Of a stretch of DNA of 64,000 nucleotides, positions 44,249-57,145 are shown piece after piece. A program made the translations under genes and the position numbers. The DNA comes from Sciurus carolinensis (lineage: Eukaryota > Chordata > Mammalia > Rodentia > Sciuridae). The stretch covers positions 31,178,777 to 31,242,776 of the forward strand of contig NC_062227.1 of the NCBI RefSeq assembly GCF_902686445.1, read 5' to 3'. Positions within the stretch are counted from its first letter, which is position 1; each line of letters opens with the position of its first letter. The notes beneath the pieces are model-generated. The model did not search any database. It saw only the letters and a list, made by a program, of their open reading frames with translations, and had not been told where the DNA came from.

Positions 44249-47200
44249 CTTATGACAGACTGAGGTGACTTTCATGGGCCCCAGAAACCAGCTGAACATC
44301 CACAGATTCCTGAAAGTAATTAGCCTGGACAGCCTTTTCCAGAGACTGGGTGTGATTTCCAGCCTGATTGCTAAAGTGTGGGGACAACTCTGGGACCCTG
44401 TCAGCAGTTCTTCCCTCCGTAGACCCACTCCAGCCCAGGTGTGGCCCGGCAGGGACTCCTCAGCAAGGCTGGCAGTTCAGCAGTTCATCAGAACACAGGG
44501 GCTGAGCCTGAGCTCTGTCCTTCAGCAGCCTTCCTTTGAAGACCAAAGCCAGCATAGTCTCAACCCATTGAAGGTGACATCACGTGCTCATGTCTAAGAA
44601 TGTAATACATACTCATTATTACATCAGACATTCATGACTTCTGTTGAGAAATGAAACATGGACAGTTGACAGACTGTGAATACTGTCTCCAGTTGAGTGT
44701 GTCTCAAACCCACAAAGGAACAAAATCTGGAACCTCCCAGTAAGTCCTACACATCCACAGGAGAAAGATAGGGCCTGCTGGAGGCTCGGCCAAAAACATG
44801 AACTGGCAATTTTAGGACTTAGGTAGCTCTATGTCCCTAGAGACTGGCAAACCCTAGAGAATGGGAAATGCCTAGTGTGGGGCACAGTGAGCTGACAGCC
44901 CTCACTGTAAGCATTGGTGGAAAACAGAAGACAAGGCTTCCTACCAACAGCCAGGTGGCAGCTAGGTCATTAAGCCCACATGGGCCCGATGACCACCTAG
45001 CAATTTTGCTGCTGACTTCTATCCCCACAGAAATGTTATCTTGTGTCCCAGGGAAGGCAGGGGACTACTCCCTGGGGAAAGCATGTTTCATTGTGTGGCC
45101 CAGCACTGCAGTGGCACAAGAATGTGCAGGCCTGGGTGGACACATTGCAAGCTGAACAGAATCAGGGTGGCATGGGATGCGACACCATGTAGGCAAATAA
45201 CAAAGGCTTGCACGTGAAACGGGGATGCAGTTACAAGGTCAAGTGCCAATAAAGCCACAGTATTAGAGGGAGGAGGGGAGTAGGCATGAACGGGAAGTAG
45301 AGAATGGGAGAGAGGGACTTGCCTCTGCCATGTTCTCTCTTCCAGAATTTGGAGGCCAGCCTGTGGCCTCTCCTTTGTGGGAGGTTGCACCCACTCATGC
45401 CAGACCACCAAGGGTCTTCCCCTTCAGGGGGACTGGTAGGCAGGCGGAACTTTTCCAGACCCCACATGAGATCCTCCTCGCTCTCCATTCTGGGGGCCAC
45501 TTGGGCCCGGCCAACACACGCTCCCATAGTCGAGGCACTCTTGAAAGTTAATTGAAACTGTCTGTGTTCCAGTCTCAGCCAGTCTGAAAGCCTTTCGGAA
45601 GCAGTCACCACACAGTGTGCCATCATCAGCCGCATCATAATACAGCATTGCTAAGTTTTGCCGGGCGGGGTGCCCACAGCTCAATCTGTATCACCCCACA
45701 TCATAGTAGGACAATCCCAGCCAGTGAGTAACATGAGGGTCTCCATTTTGCAGAAAAGGAAACAGGTTTGAAAAGGTGCAGTCACCCATGATTCTGAACC
45801 AGAAAGAGACAAGCCCACCTGGGCAGCCCCCTCAGGCCAAGATCAGGGAGGATGTAGGGCTAAAACACAGAGCCCAGGTCCATTTCTCTTTCTGCTGTAT
45901 GCTGACCAGGTCCATCCCAGGAACCCCAGACCTGTACCCTACTGTGGCCACTTGCTGTGATGCCCTGAATTTTGCACTCAGAATGGCCAGGCCCTTGACC
46001 CTTGACCCTGAAGGAAAAAGCCACACTGCCCCTTTACACCTTCCTGATAGTCCAGAGTCAGCCAGTCATGCCAAATCAGTCAGCAGAAGGAAGGGTTCCT
46101 GGCAGTGTCCTCCCTGGCAAGTCCACAGACTTGATAGAATGTTTTATCCAAAGCTGATAAAGGATGCCAGGAAGCTCCAGCTCCTTGTCCACACCAGCTT
46201 GGAAGTCAAGGATGAAGGCTGACCCTTCTGAGATACCTTAGTTACAGTCCTGCAGGTGCAATGAAGTGGGCTAAGTGAGACTCTGGTCTCCCGTTCATAT
46301 CTGTGGGTCACTGCATTCCCTTTTAGTGAGGCTGCCCAGCACTGGCTCTCCCAAGGGGAGCTGCACAGAAATGGCCCTGAACCAAATATGTGGGAACTCG
46401 AACAAGTCTCTTGCTGCACATTTCTGTCCCTTCAGCTGTAAGGTGGGGGCTGAAACTGAGAATGTTGAAGCCACATACACTGAGTATGGTGGGCTTGCAT
46501 GCAGGCTGGGCCTCTTCCCCATCAGCAAGGTCTTGCCATCACTTGACAAGATCCTACATCTTGCTGGCTATTTCTTCATCTTTTCCATGTGGAGAGGGAA
46601 GGACAGAGGCTTAGATGAACCTTCAAAGGTTCTTCACAGTTCCAGGATCTAAAACTGAGCTGCACCTGTCACTGCTGCCAGCTGGCCTGTTCCCACTGAA
46701 GCTTTCCTTACTCTCAGCTTCTGAGGGTCCAGCAACTCCCTCCTGCCACTTATGAATACTCAATGTTTACCTGCTGTGTACTGAGGGTATGTGAGGCACA
46801 GGGACGTAATGCTGAATGAACTCTTACTCCCCTCATGGGACATAGGCCAGGCAAGTAACAAACTCATCTGGAGCTGAGAAGACTGAGCTCCATACAGTGC
46901 CTCCCCTCTGTGGAGCCTTCCCCTACAGTCCATCCCATCCTGGTCACCTTGAGTGGACTCTGCTGCCACACAATAAAATGTTCCAAAGTAATATGTTTTG
47001 AGGTTGAGAATTGTGCCTTTATTCTTCACCATTCTCCATCCCAGCACACACAGGGAACTTTATAACAACTAAGAAGAGGCCAAATGTGCTGGGAGCTGCG
47101 ATTCCCATTCTGCATGAAGATTAAGGGACCCAGGAGTTATGAAGAGTCCAGAGGCTCAGACAAGGAAATAACTTGCAGTTTTTATTTTTGAAGTTTTTAA

Positions 47201-48087
47201 TCCAGTGAGTCACAGGAACTCTCCCCACAAATAGTTCAAAAGAACCAATTCTTGTTGTATCCTCACAGTGACTCCTTGGTGGGCAGATGAGCAACTCCCT
47301 CCCCTTTGTCACATGACTAGGGGAGTAACCTGAGCACAGACCAGTGGGACCTCATTGTCCCCTAGATGCAGCCTACAAAACTACTGATGAAGTTCAGGCT
47401 TGAGTTGGTATATCCCCAAGCCTACCTACATCCAGACAGGCCAGAGGGCTCAGGACTGAGACTCTGCTCCCCAGAAAGCACCCTGCACATCACTCCTCTC
47501 ACAATGGTATCCTCTGTAGGCCTGGAGAGTGTCCTGTACTATAAGCACAGCTTCTCCATCTCAGGCAACTTTCTTACCACCCGCCCTCAACTGCTATTCT
47601 AAATCTTCTTTTCCAAACAGGGGTGACAACCGATCTTGGGGTTGTAAAGTCTGTCATGTGTATTTGAAGACACTAAAGCATAATGGGCCCCTGGAGGGTC
47701 AGAGGCTGGCATTCCCCACCCGGGCTGCTGCTCCTGCCATTGTTTCACCTACAGCCTCAGCCTCCAGATCCCTGGGGTTCATCTGCAGGCTCTGGCTAGA
47801 CTAACTCAGCATGACGCCTGCCACGTCTCAGGGTCTCGCTCAGCTTCCAGCTCCAGGTGTTCGGTTCCTGTGCCATGCTGACTGTCCCCATCCTCTGTCC
47901 TGGAACTGATCTTGGTCAAGCAGGGGTGGGGAGAAAATGAGGCTCCCTACCCTGCAGAGGCATCCCTTGCTCTTTGATAGTGTCATGGCACAAATCCCAG
48001 ATTCAACTGCTTTGAAGATCAATTCAGTTATCAATCTTCAAAATGTTCAAAATGTCAAACTAAAAAATGGATGAAATGGAAAGCCAG
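44249..48087. other. Unassigned, moderately GC-rich DNA
   Basis: I see no gene I can name in these 3.8 kb. MIR/L2-type traces lie at 45715-45800 (tctccattttgcagaaaagg) and 46745-46870 (an L2-like tail, antisense). A minus-strand frame at 45424-45684 contains CGHPARQNLAMLYY and GTLCGDCFRKAFRL, which looks like a Cys-pair zinc-binding motif; it overlaps another long frame on the same strand and is too short to call. Overlapping frames of 110-148 codons elsewhere are unrecognised. Confidence 0.5.
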
Positions 48088-48523
48088 TGTTGTGGTTTGG
48101 ATGTGAGGTGTCCCCAAAAGCTCATGTGAAGGACAATGCAAGAAGATTCAGAGGAGAAATGATTGGGTTGTGAGAGTCTTAACCCAAGCAGTGAATTAAT
48201 TCCCTGTTAGGGATTAACTGGGTGGTAACTGAAAGCTGGTAGGGTGTGGCTGAGGAGGTGGGAATTGGGGGCATGGCTTTCTGGGATATATTCGTATCTG
48301 GCAAGTGGAGACCTCTCTCTCTGCTTCCTGATCAACATGTGAGCTGCTTCCCTCCTTCACACTCTTCTGCCATGACGTTCAACCTTACTTCACGCACCAA
48401 GGAATGGAGTCGACATTCTGTGGACTAAGGTCTCTGAAACTGTGAGCCCTCAAATGAATTCCTCCTCTGCAATTGTCCTGGTTGGGTCCTTAAGTCACAG
48501 CAGTGAAAAATCTAACTAAAACA
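48088..48523 (+). mobile_element. MaLR-like solo LTR
   Basis: The element runs from tgttgtggtttggatgtgag to ctaactaaaaca, with gagaaatgattgggttgtga, gtagggtgtggctgaggagg and a 3' part containing cctcctctgcaattgtcctg. It is the same family as 57619-58053. The flanks gccag and cctag may be a decayed 5-bp duplication. Confidence 0.82.
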
Positions 48524-49155
48524 CCTAGCAACTTCAATTGTGGATTCTAATACCAATGAGAACACATGAAATAAATGACACACAAGGAAGGATGTGTTTA
48601 AACAAAACTGTTTTTGAACTGAATTCTCCCTGAGGCCATAGGCCAGGTTTGTGGTGCCCAAGGCCCTGAGTGCAGGTTTGTGTGCTGTAAACTAGGGAAG
48701 GCCCAGCAATGCCCCACACGGATGCTCGTGAGGACAGCATAGGCCAGGTCAGCATGCCACTGCCCCAGAGATCCCTCCAGGAGTACCAGGTGAGAAGCGC
48801 ATACCTTGATCATCCTCCAGCAAACTGCCCAGCACCTGGCAGGAGCTTGGCCCAGGGCTGCTGCGGGGCCAGCCTGCCCTTGTCATGCTGCTGTGCTGCA
48901 GGGAGGCACCGATGAACAGCAGGCTCCTTGCTGAAAGGGCGATGGCAAATCCTCTTCCCAAGGTTCACAAATGCCCACTGAAGACCAGCAACTCTCAGTA
49001 GAAATCCAGAGGCACCCTCTGACTAACAGTAAAAAGAGGCAGGGACATTTCAAGGGACATCCTAAATCACATCAGTCCCTCAGGTACAAAACCCACTGAC
49101 CTGGTGGGGAATCACCATCTGGGAGAAGGGGCATTGCAGTTCCTCCAGGAACCCC
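48524..49155. other. Unassigned DNA
   Basis: I see no recognised gene or repeat. Overlapping frames on both strands at 48534-48961 are short and unrecognised. Confidence 0.45.
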
Positions 49156-50250
49156 AGCCTCTGTGCCTTCCCAGGTCTTTGCCCCAATCTTAGTCCTCCT
49201 CTACCCTGTCCTGGACCCCTGCATTAGAATTCCTGTTGGTTTCCTGACCTTCATTGCCATTTCCCATCCCTGCTGAACCATACATAGCATCTCAGTCCGG
49301 CCCCACCTGGGGTTTCAAACCAACCACATCCTGTGGAGCCAGGTTGCCACAGTCTCATTAGATCCTTTACTGAGCAGAAAGGAAAATGTCTATCCAACAG
49401 CATAACAATTTATTTCCACTTCACTGAATTCCAAGGAGAAAAGAAAAATTCATCTTCAGAGGATAGTCTTCTTCACAATAGAAACCCCAAAGGGTAAAAA
49501 TTCTTTCCAGGCAAAAGCCCAGCTACTCTGTATATGACCTCCAAACAGCAGAGAGGACTTAAACCAAGAGGGTCACTTCCTCTGCCTTTCCTATCCCTGT
49601 GTGAGTAAGGCTCACACATGCTCCTGAGGAACTGGGTAAGTGCAGAGCTGACACTGCAGAGACCTGGTGGCCTGGAATTCACTTGGGTCCTGGCCCTGCC
49701 CTGCACTGCCTTGTGACCTTGGGGACTCCACTTGTCAGTATGGGCATCAGAGTCACTTTTCTAGCACAAGCATGTGTGATGCCTGGCACAGGCAGCCCAC
49801 CTGACCTGTGGTGATGCACCCTGAATTCTGCTTTCCCTTCCCCACTAAAAGCAAGACTTGACTGTTCCCAGCATCAGTAAAGTGTGATTGCAAACATTCT
49901 GTCTAGCTGAGGAAGTGACCCATGTGGGGAACAGCCTCAACCTGACCCTAAGCATCCTCATCCCTCGTGCTTCCAGTCTCTCTCCCTAATAGTCCCTTCT
50001 GGCTCCAAGGAGCTCATGGCCCTCTGCCCTCTACAAGACCACACTCACTCCAGACTCCAGACTCTGCTCCAACCTGGAATGCCCTCCCTTCTCCCCGTTC
50101 CCTGTTCAAGGCCAAGGCCCACCTCCTCCCACCCACAGGCCTCCTCTGTTAACTCTGGCCAGCAGTCCATCTTCCCCTAAAGGACCATCCACCAAGAGGC
50201 AGAGCTGTGGCTTGGCTCACCTGCTCACCACTTCACGGGGGCTGCTGTCC
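49156..50250 (+). repeat. Probable L2 fragments
   Basis: Text such as ctccaacctggaatgccctc and ggccaaggcccacctcctcc (about 50067-50135), and an earlier stretch near 49190-49330, follows the L2 ORF2/3' region in sense orientation. It is discontinuous and old. Confidence 0.55.
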
Positions 50251-51319
50251 TTCCTCCTAGCTTCACCAAAAGCACCTTCGTAGCAGGAATCAGAGCCCCC
50301 TACTCCCCTTCCCAAACCCCTTAGTAAAGGATTGAGCAATATAGGAAGGACCCTCTAAACACCCACCTAGTGCTTCTACTCAGTACTCTGTTCCTGTGGG
50401 TAATCTCCTCCCCAGGTCAGTGTGTGTTCAGTCATTCATCTGGCAAACACCCAGAGACTAGGGAGCACCAACACTCCTCCTCTTGCCCCTTTCCCAGGGA
50501 AGCCACGCTTTGCCCTTGTGCCCCAGCAAAACTTCAGCACCTTGCACAAACATCTGCCCAGAGACTCTCCTTTCCCTTCAAGTGGCATAGCCAAAGGCTC
50601 CTGGAGGACAGGGCCACATCCTTCCTCTGCAAACACACGACCAGCATGTACAACACGGTTCAGAGACAACCATCTCCATTTAGTACCTTTGGGTGGGAAA
50701 GAATAAAAGCAGAGAAATTTTCCACCTGGAAAACACCAGCCTTTTTTGGGAACAGCAGCCTTCTGTGGGGAACAGGAACCTGCTCGTGACCTGGAGAGAA
50801 GCCCAGCTGTCAGCCTGTACCTAAGTCTCTCAGAGCCTAGCGGGCCCAGCTCCTGAGTAGTCACTCCTCTGTCAAAGAACAACCATGCTGGGGGGAACAA
50901 AGACACTGTTGATGTCATACAAGCGCAATATCATTTACTGGACACCCTCACTGCTGAGCACAGCCCACCTCAGCATTTCCTGTTCAGGCAAAAGGAGGCA
51001 CAGACATGGCTGTAGCTAAGAATTTAACAGGGAACCCAGGAGTTTCAATCAATGACGGGGCTTGGCAGACCCACTTGATTTGCTATATGCCAACAATATA
51101 TTCTGCCATTGTTTGTCTAAAATTTTTTCACGGAATTTTTTTTATAGCAAGAGGCTGAACACTTCTATGATAGCACTGTTTAGCGAATACAATTCCCCAG
51201 CAGTTTCTGCCACCAAGTGGTAGCCGAAACAACCCTGCCAGAGGCACTGCAGGAATGGTGTAGCTATGCATGTGTTGGTCCCTCCGGCTCCCATGTCTCA
51301 GGGATGGAGCACCTGCCAG
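50251..51319. other. Unassigned DNA
   Basis: Frames of 139 codons (+, 50370-50789), 94 codons (+) and 160 codons (-, 50436-50918) overlap one another and lack any motif I recognise. I treat them as chance. Confidence 0.5.
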
Positions 51320-51495
51320 GCCTGTGCTGACCCTTATACTACTCCTTGAATTCAGTTGTTCAACCCTCACAGCAACCCCAGATATGGATACCTCATTTTA
51401 TCCATTCTACAGACTGAGAGTTTAGACAAAGATAAATTGGGAGCTTGCCCAAAGCCACACACAGGCATTAAGTGACAAAGCCAGGCCCCTCAGCT
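51320..51495 (-). repeat. MIR, antisense
   Basis: The order of aaccctcacagcaacccc, cctcattttatccattctac, cttgcccaaagccacacaca and aagtgacaaagccaggcccc is a clear reverse-complement MIR. Confidence 0.85.
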
Positions 51496-52276
51496 GCAAA
51501 GCAATGTCTGCACTTGTCATCATTTCCTCCCATTTCTATCACTCACAAGGGACTTTTATGTGGGCTCAGCCTTTGCACCTGGCCACACTGGAGGTATGTA
51601 CTGACTGCTACCACTGGGAACCTCACTACAGATAACAACAGGAAGTTTCCCTGTGGCTCTGGATGTTCCTACCTAGTTTTGGTCAGTGCCAGGATTTGCA
51701 TTTCTAAAGGTTGGTGCACAGGAAGGTTCTGCAGAGCCATCTCTGCCCCCTGGAGTTCTTCTTTGTTGCTGACAAGGCCAGGCCTTCCTGGGGTCTGTGG
51801 TACTGCCTGCCTGTGCACCTGCACCTGAAGGTGGGACTGAGGAGAGATCCTGAGTCCTAGCCTTATCCCAGTGCAACGCCAGAAGATGTTTTGTGACTGC
51901 TACTTCTAACGCATCTTTGTCAGGTTTTGCACCAAGCCTAACACACTGGAGAGAAGATTGAAAACCAGGTTCTATTTGGTTCTAAAATCCAACTTCTTCT
52001 TATCATAGTACATCACATATAGTAAGCAATTTATAGGTATTATGAATAAAACGTTAGGAAAGTATCAAGAGAACAGGAATTCTTTCTTCCATAGGGCACA
52101 GGGAAAGCTGGAAAGGGGCTTATAGACAACTGGGATCTGCTCAAGTGCACAGTAAGAAGAACTTTTTTCTATAAAGTAGTCAAAATGGGTCAAGGGAAAC
52201 CTCATGTGACCCTGGAAATCCATGAGTAGTGATTTCATGTAAATTACCAATCAACTTACACTTGCTTTTCTTTTTT
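51496..52276. other. Unassigned DNA
   Basis: I see no named gene or repeat in this stretch. Confidence 0.45.
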
Positions 52277-53013
52277 TCTAATATTTTTAGTTGTAGATAG
52301 ACACAAAATCTTTATTTTATTTACTATGTGGTGCTGAGGATTGAACCCAGTACCTCATGTAAGAACCCAGAAACCACTCTGGACACGGGAACTCACATAA
52401 GAGGGTTTATTAAGCAAACAGAGTGTCTCTCTGCAGGGTAAGAGAGAAAATGAGAAAGCGCGCGCAAGAGAGAGTGTGAAAAGCAAGGCTGAGAAAGAAA
52501 GAAAGTGAGTAGGAGAGAAAGCATGAATGTGAGGAGAAGAGAGAGAGAAAATGGTGGGGAACTATCCTTAAGCAGTCAAATTCCGGGGATTAACAGGACC
52601 AATACTGGAGAAGGATACTTGCAAGCTGACTGATGAACCAACAGCTAGCTAGGATGTTCACAGACTGACAAGAAGTTGGGAGGAAATGATTGCAGTGTAA
52701 AGAGCAGGGGAGCAGCTTTATATTATATTATATTCCCCCGTTTCTGTTTTTATCTTTTGTTCTCCAGTTCTTTCCCCTTATCTCTCCTTCCTGCCTACGT
52801 GACTAGGGCTGGTTTTGCAGGTGAGATGTAAAAAGTCCATTCTCCCAGGGGCAGCCTTCAACTTCCAGACTTCCAAAGGCAGATGGCTTTCATGGACTTC
52901 ATTTCCTCGATTTGATTGATCCCCTATTTCTACACTAACTGCCTGTCCCCAATTCTGGCTTCACCTCACATGTGCTAAGCAAGCGCTCTACCACTCAACT
53001 ACAACCCCAGTCC
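52277..53013 (-). repeat. Squirrel-type ID SINE split by a solo LTR
   Basis: The left piece (to 52357) carries agttgtagatagacacaaaa, ttattttatttactatgtgg and gtgctgaggattgaacccag; the right piece (from 52964) carries catgtgctaagcaagcgctc and actacaaccccagtcc. Joined across the LTR they make one SINE of a long-tailed ID variant that I associate with squirrels. Confidence 0.9.
52358..52963 (-). mobile_element. Solo LTR inserted in a SINE
   Basis: The 606-bp element has TG...CA ends (plus strand tgtaagaaccc to tctggcttca) and a 5-bp duplication CCTCA (52353-52357 and 52964-52968); a 6-bp reading ACCTCA is also possible. Read on the minus strand it has a TATA box (tttata on the plus strand, 52718-52723) and AATAAA (52406-52411 as tttatt), giving orientation. 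No internal retroviral sequence remains. It shows no clear similarity to the other solo LTRs. Confidence 0.93.
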
Positions 53014-53030
53014 TTACACATGCTTTTCTT

Positions 53031-53264
53031 TTCTTTTTTTTCCTTATTTTTTTTTAATTTTTATTTTGATATTGAGGATTGAACCCAGTGGCACGTTACC
53101 ACTGAGCAACATCCACTGTTCTTTTTACTTTTAATTTTGAGACAGGGTCCTGCTAAGTTGCTTAGGACCCCTCTAACTTGCTGAGGCTGGCCTCAAACTT
53201 GCAATCCCCCTGCCTCAGCCTCCTGAGTTGCTGGGATTACAGGCAAGCACCGCCACAACTGGCA
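53031..53264 (-). repeat. ID/B1 composite SINE
   Basis: A T-rich tail, then ggattgaacccagtggcacg, gagacagggtcctgctaagt, ctggcctcaaacttgcaatc and gggattacaggcaagcaccg. A small internal duplication (taagttgcttaggacccctctaacttgctgagg region) lengthens it. Confidence 0.92.
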
Positions 53265-53425
53265 TTCTTTCCTTTTTTAATGAACTTAGTGGCTAAACAA
53301 GAGTAACCCATATTTCCTATTGAGAACTCAGAGAAGGAAGTGTGGCACAGAAAGGAAGGAAGGGACAAAGGATTATCCATACCTCCATCACCCCAAATGC
53401 TCTTCCCTTACAGCTTGGTTCCCCA

Positions 53426-54021
53426 TGTAGAGACATGTTTAAGCAGCTCTAAGATGGCGGCTGGCATTGGGCCAAGAGGTGGCGCATAATTAGTGTTAAC
53501 ACGGCGTGATCTCTCATGACCTTTTGCCTGATTGGTTAATGTCTCTTCTGTGCTAGTGGTCAACAGATGTTCCCCATTCTTTCTTAATTGGTACCGTGGT
53601 GAGTGCTCCAATCGTGCTACTTAATCCTAAACTGATTGGCTGCTGTAGTGTATATAAGATATTCTCTTCACCTGGGAGGAGGACTAAGACACCTCTAGAT
53701 CGCAGAATGAAGGACGCACCACTAAGAAGCACCTCTGATAGCACGCACTTCTAGCATGCACCTCTAGGACGCAGGATGCAGGATGCACCTCTAAGAAGAA
53801 GCAGCAGAACTCTAAGAAATAGCTCCTCTGAAATCGTAGCCTCTCTGAAAGTGTAGCAAGCCTCTCTTCCTCTAAAACTTCCTCTAAAAGCAAGCAAGCC
53901 TCTCTTCCTCTATAAACTAGCAAACAAGCAAGAAAGCAGCCCAGAAAAAGATAATAGAAGTAGTTCATTCCCAGTCCACCTCCGATTCCTTCCCGCAGGA
54001 TTGTTGCTGTGGGCGGCAACA
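53426..54021 (+). mobile_element. Solo LTR, ERV2/ERVK-like
   Basis: The 596-bp element begins TGTAGAGACA and ends GGGCGGCAACA, with the 6-bp duplication TCCCCA (53420-53425 and 54022-54027). A TATA box lies at 53651-53658 (TATATAAG). Its R/U5 half is related to that of 12234-12967, but the U3 is different. A 178-codon minus-strand frame crossing the right edge (53684-54220) is a by-product of its repetitive sequence, not a gene. Confidence 0.94.
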
Positions 54022-54027
54022 TCCCCA

Positions 54028-56884
54028 CATCACTGTACTCCCTCCTCAGTGAGCAGAGTCTAGATGTGGATAGACACGTGGTGCCTGGTTGCAGACAGTT
54101 AGCCCTAAGGTAAGAGGAGGGCACAGGACAAAGCTCATGCTCCAAGAGAAAAATGAGCTTCTGGACAAAACTCTCCTCATGACCAGACACTAACCTCTGT
54201 TCTAACGTGGACATTCTCATGAGGCCTGTCCATCATGCTCTTCCCCTTAGCTCGTAGGGCCTCCCAAACATGTAAGTGCTTAACTTCTTTACAGATCCAA
54301 GAGGAAAGAATATTCCTAATGTTAATAATTTTCTTCCCCAGAATCAAACCACTGAACTTTTGAAAACAAAGTTTCCTTGGGCTTTAGGATCCTAAAGAAT
54401 TCTGCTTTAACCAGGACACATGTTTCCAGGATGCTTGACTTTCTGGGTAGGTGACAGTTGACAAGAGCAGCCCCTGGCCCCTCTTATCCTTCCTGGAAGC
54501 CAAGGCCTTGATGGCCCCAGCCGCCTGCTCCCCTGTGTGCTGCCCAAGAGCCTGCCATGCCCAGCCAGCAGCATATGTGCCACACTGACTCCAGTCAGCT
54601 GTACCCTCGAGGACACAGGATTGCCTCAGGCTTCATGAGGTTGCTGGAACTACCAGCTCTGCCAAATTTGGTAACATTTCTCTACTCAAATAGATGTACC
54701 ATTTGGATTCTTTACAGGTCAGCAATCTACTTGCCCAGTGTGACTCCTACCAGTACCTGCAGGATGCTCATACTGTGATCATCAGGTGGGGAGACCTGCC
54801 CAACACCTGCAGAGAGGGGAGGAATCACAGGACTCCATGATCCTGAAGGCTAGCACCCCTGCCCTCACCACACCTTAAGTGCCACTATGTCCTGTGTAAG
54901 ACCAAATATGAGAAAGGCAAAGCAGCGCAGTACAGCATCACTACAGGATCAACTGCCATGCAATATCTGACCAGTGCACCAAGGAACCTCTATACTGAGT
55001 CCACAGAATGGAGCAAAAAGCAAAGCCATCCCAGTATTTCACAGTAGCCCACCCACACCAACTGTTAAGGAATGTGAACATTTTAGAAATATGTCTTAAA
55101 TTGAAGCCCTAAGTACTCAGACTTGCTCATCTGTCTAACGACTTTTAGTTCTGAACTACCTTTACAAATATTAAACCAAAGATTTCTTTAAGTATATCTT
55201 AGGAATAAAGGTAAAAATCAAGAATGATCTTGGCTCATTCATGAACTGAGCTGCTAGGAATTCTCTCGATGGGAGCCTTGGGCTTCCATATCAAAGGCTC
55301 TGCTGAGGACATCTCTGAACACAGCCACAGGAGCCTTGAGAAGAAACGTGAGCTCATCAGCAACTGTTTCTTCCCACTTGAGAAGATGACACCCTGTAGA
55401 TAGGGTCTTATCTTTAACTTAGATTAAGAGATGTGAAAGCTGAGAGGGCTAAGAAAAAAGTAAAGCAGAGAAGGTAGGAAAAGCTGCAGAATTAATGTCA
55501 CTTTAAGGAAACAACTGCCATTAATCAACAAAGCATATGAGGAGACAGGTTTCTCACAACCTAAACAATCCTTCAATGAGTCAGAACTTAACCTCCCTAA
55601 AAATTGCATGCATTAGTTCCACTAATGACTGCCAAAGTCAGAAATATTTTTGTAGGTAGAGGATAGTTTTAAATAGATTTCAGAAACTTAGGAAATCAGA
55701 ATGAATCTTGCAAAGTCAACAATACAAAGTTTTCATGTAATCATAATTTAAAATGGAATAAGCCTGTAGCACAATAATCTAGACTTCTACTCATAGACAA
55801 ACCCAGGAACAGCTTCTGGGCTACTTCATATAAGGTCTCAGAGGGTGTACACTAACTTCATGAGAAGGGTCACCTCTTGTTCCACTGAGCAGGCACCCAG
55901 CTGACTCTGATCTGGTCATCACCAGTGTGTTCTAGGAGTCTGCCAGGTATTGGGCTTCAAGTGAACCCAGAGGTGAGGAGCAGCCCAGGGCTAGTGAGGG
56001 ATGGCCCTCCAGCAGCCAGTTCAAGCAGCCTTACTCCTAACCATTCTGAAGGCTGGCTTCTGCTCTGCCCAGGCCACCAGCCTGTCCACATGCATCACCC
56101 AAGAGGGCCTCAGGAGTTAAGTATCAGCTGAAATGCTGGCAGTCAGTGAAACCCTCCACAACCTCACACAGAAATTTTCCATGTGACCCCTATTTCTCCT
56201 CATTTCCCTCTGGATATAAAAAGTAGCTAGGAAGTATTTCACTTTTCCTACCTTCCCATCTTTTCTGAAAGTCTCGGTGCTGACCACCGTGTTCCCTGCC
56301 TTGTCTCCATTGTCCAGTCTCACCAAGCCTTTGAAGCCCATTGCAAATGTCACCATGCTTTTAAACTTTGACTTTCCAACCAGAAGTGAGTACAGTGCTC
56401 ATTTTCCATCTCTTTTGTAGAACCTTAGAGTCTGTCTTATGTATGTCATATTTAAATCTGTCCCCAGTCCCAACCCAATGAGATCAGTGTGGAGATGCCA
56501 TTCACATGGCATCTTTACAAAACTCATGAAATACTTACAAGTGAACTTGAGAAGAAACAGCTAGAAACTGACCCTCAATCTTCAGCATCATTGGGAATTT
56601 TCTCTTGGCAAGGGCTCCCGTAAGTAAAATCCCAGGAAAGATCAGTTTGACTGTGAGCATCCTAGGGGCCAAGTGGTTGGTAGAGTTTTTATTCTTGTCA
56701 GTTATATAGATTTAGTCCATCATCTGTTAGAAATATTGAAGAACCACAAGAAATCAAACACATGCTCAAAGGTGAGTGGGCAAGGCAAATTTTGCTCCTG
56801 CCATAAGGGCATGCTATCTTATCTTTAACATGATATTCTAATTTGTAACAGGCTAATGTTAGAAAAATGCTGTGCATTGAAAAT
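54028..56884. other. Unassigned DNA
   Basis: I see no intact gene. The plus strand at about 54880-55020 has an interrupted frame (CHYVLCKTKYEKGKAAQYS) that reads like protein and may be a fragment of a decayed retrocopy of a gene I cannot identify. Stops precede and follow it. Confidence 0.4.
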
Positions 56885-57145
56885 TGTTCTCTTTTCAAAA
56901 TCCGGCGAAGGCCTTCTTGCTGTATCATGACAGAAGGCAGCACGTGGCAAGACAGAGCAAGACTCTAGTCTCTCTTCCTCTTCTCATAAAGCTGCTAATG
57001 CTCTTATGGCAGTTTGGACCTCATGACCCTAAAACTAATTACTTCCCAAAGGTTTCACCTCTAAATGCCATTAGCATACAATTTGGGGATTAAGTTTCCT
57101 ATCCATGAACATGTGGGAAACACATTCAAACCATAACCATTTCTT
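56885..57145. repeat. Ancient repeat, family not assigned
   Basis: The phrases gcgaaggccttcttgctgta, ggcagcacgtggcaagacag, ggacctcatgaccctaaaac and tttggggattaagtttccta follow a common placental interspersed repeat; the element at 29935-30115 shares its 3' half. Confidence 0.5.

Noticed and set aside
50436..50918. 160-codon minus-strand frame and overlapping plus-strand frames of 139 and 94 codons
   Set aside because: They overlap on both strands, have no recognisable motif and no splice or promoter context. Moderate GC content makes such frames expected by chance.
53684..54220. 178-codon minus-strand open frame
   Set aside because: It lies mostly inside the solo LTR at 53426-54021 and crosses its right edge; the composition reflects the LTR's repetitive CTCT/AAGC sequence and there is no domain.
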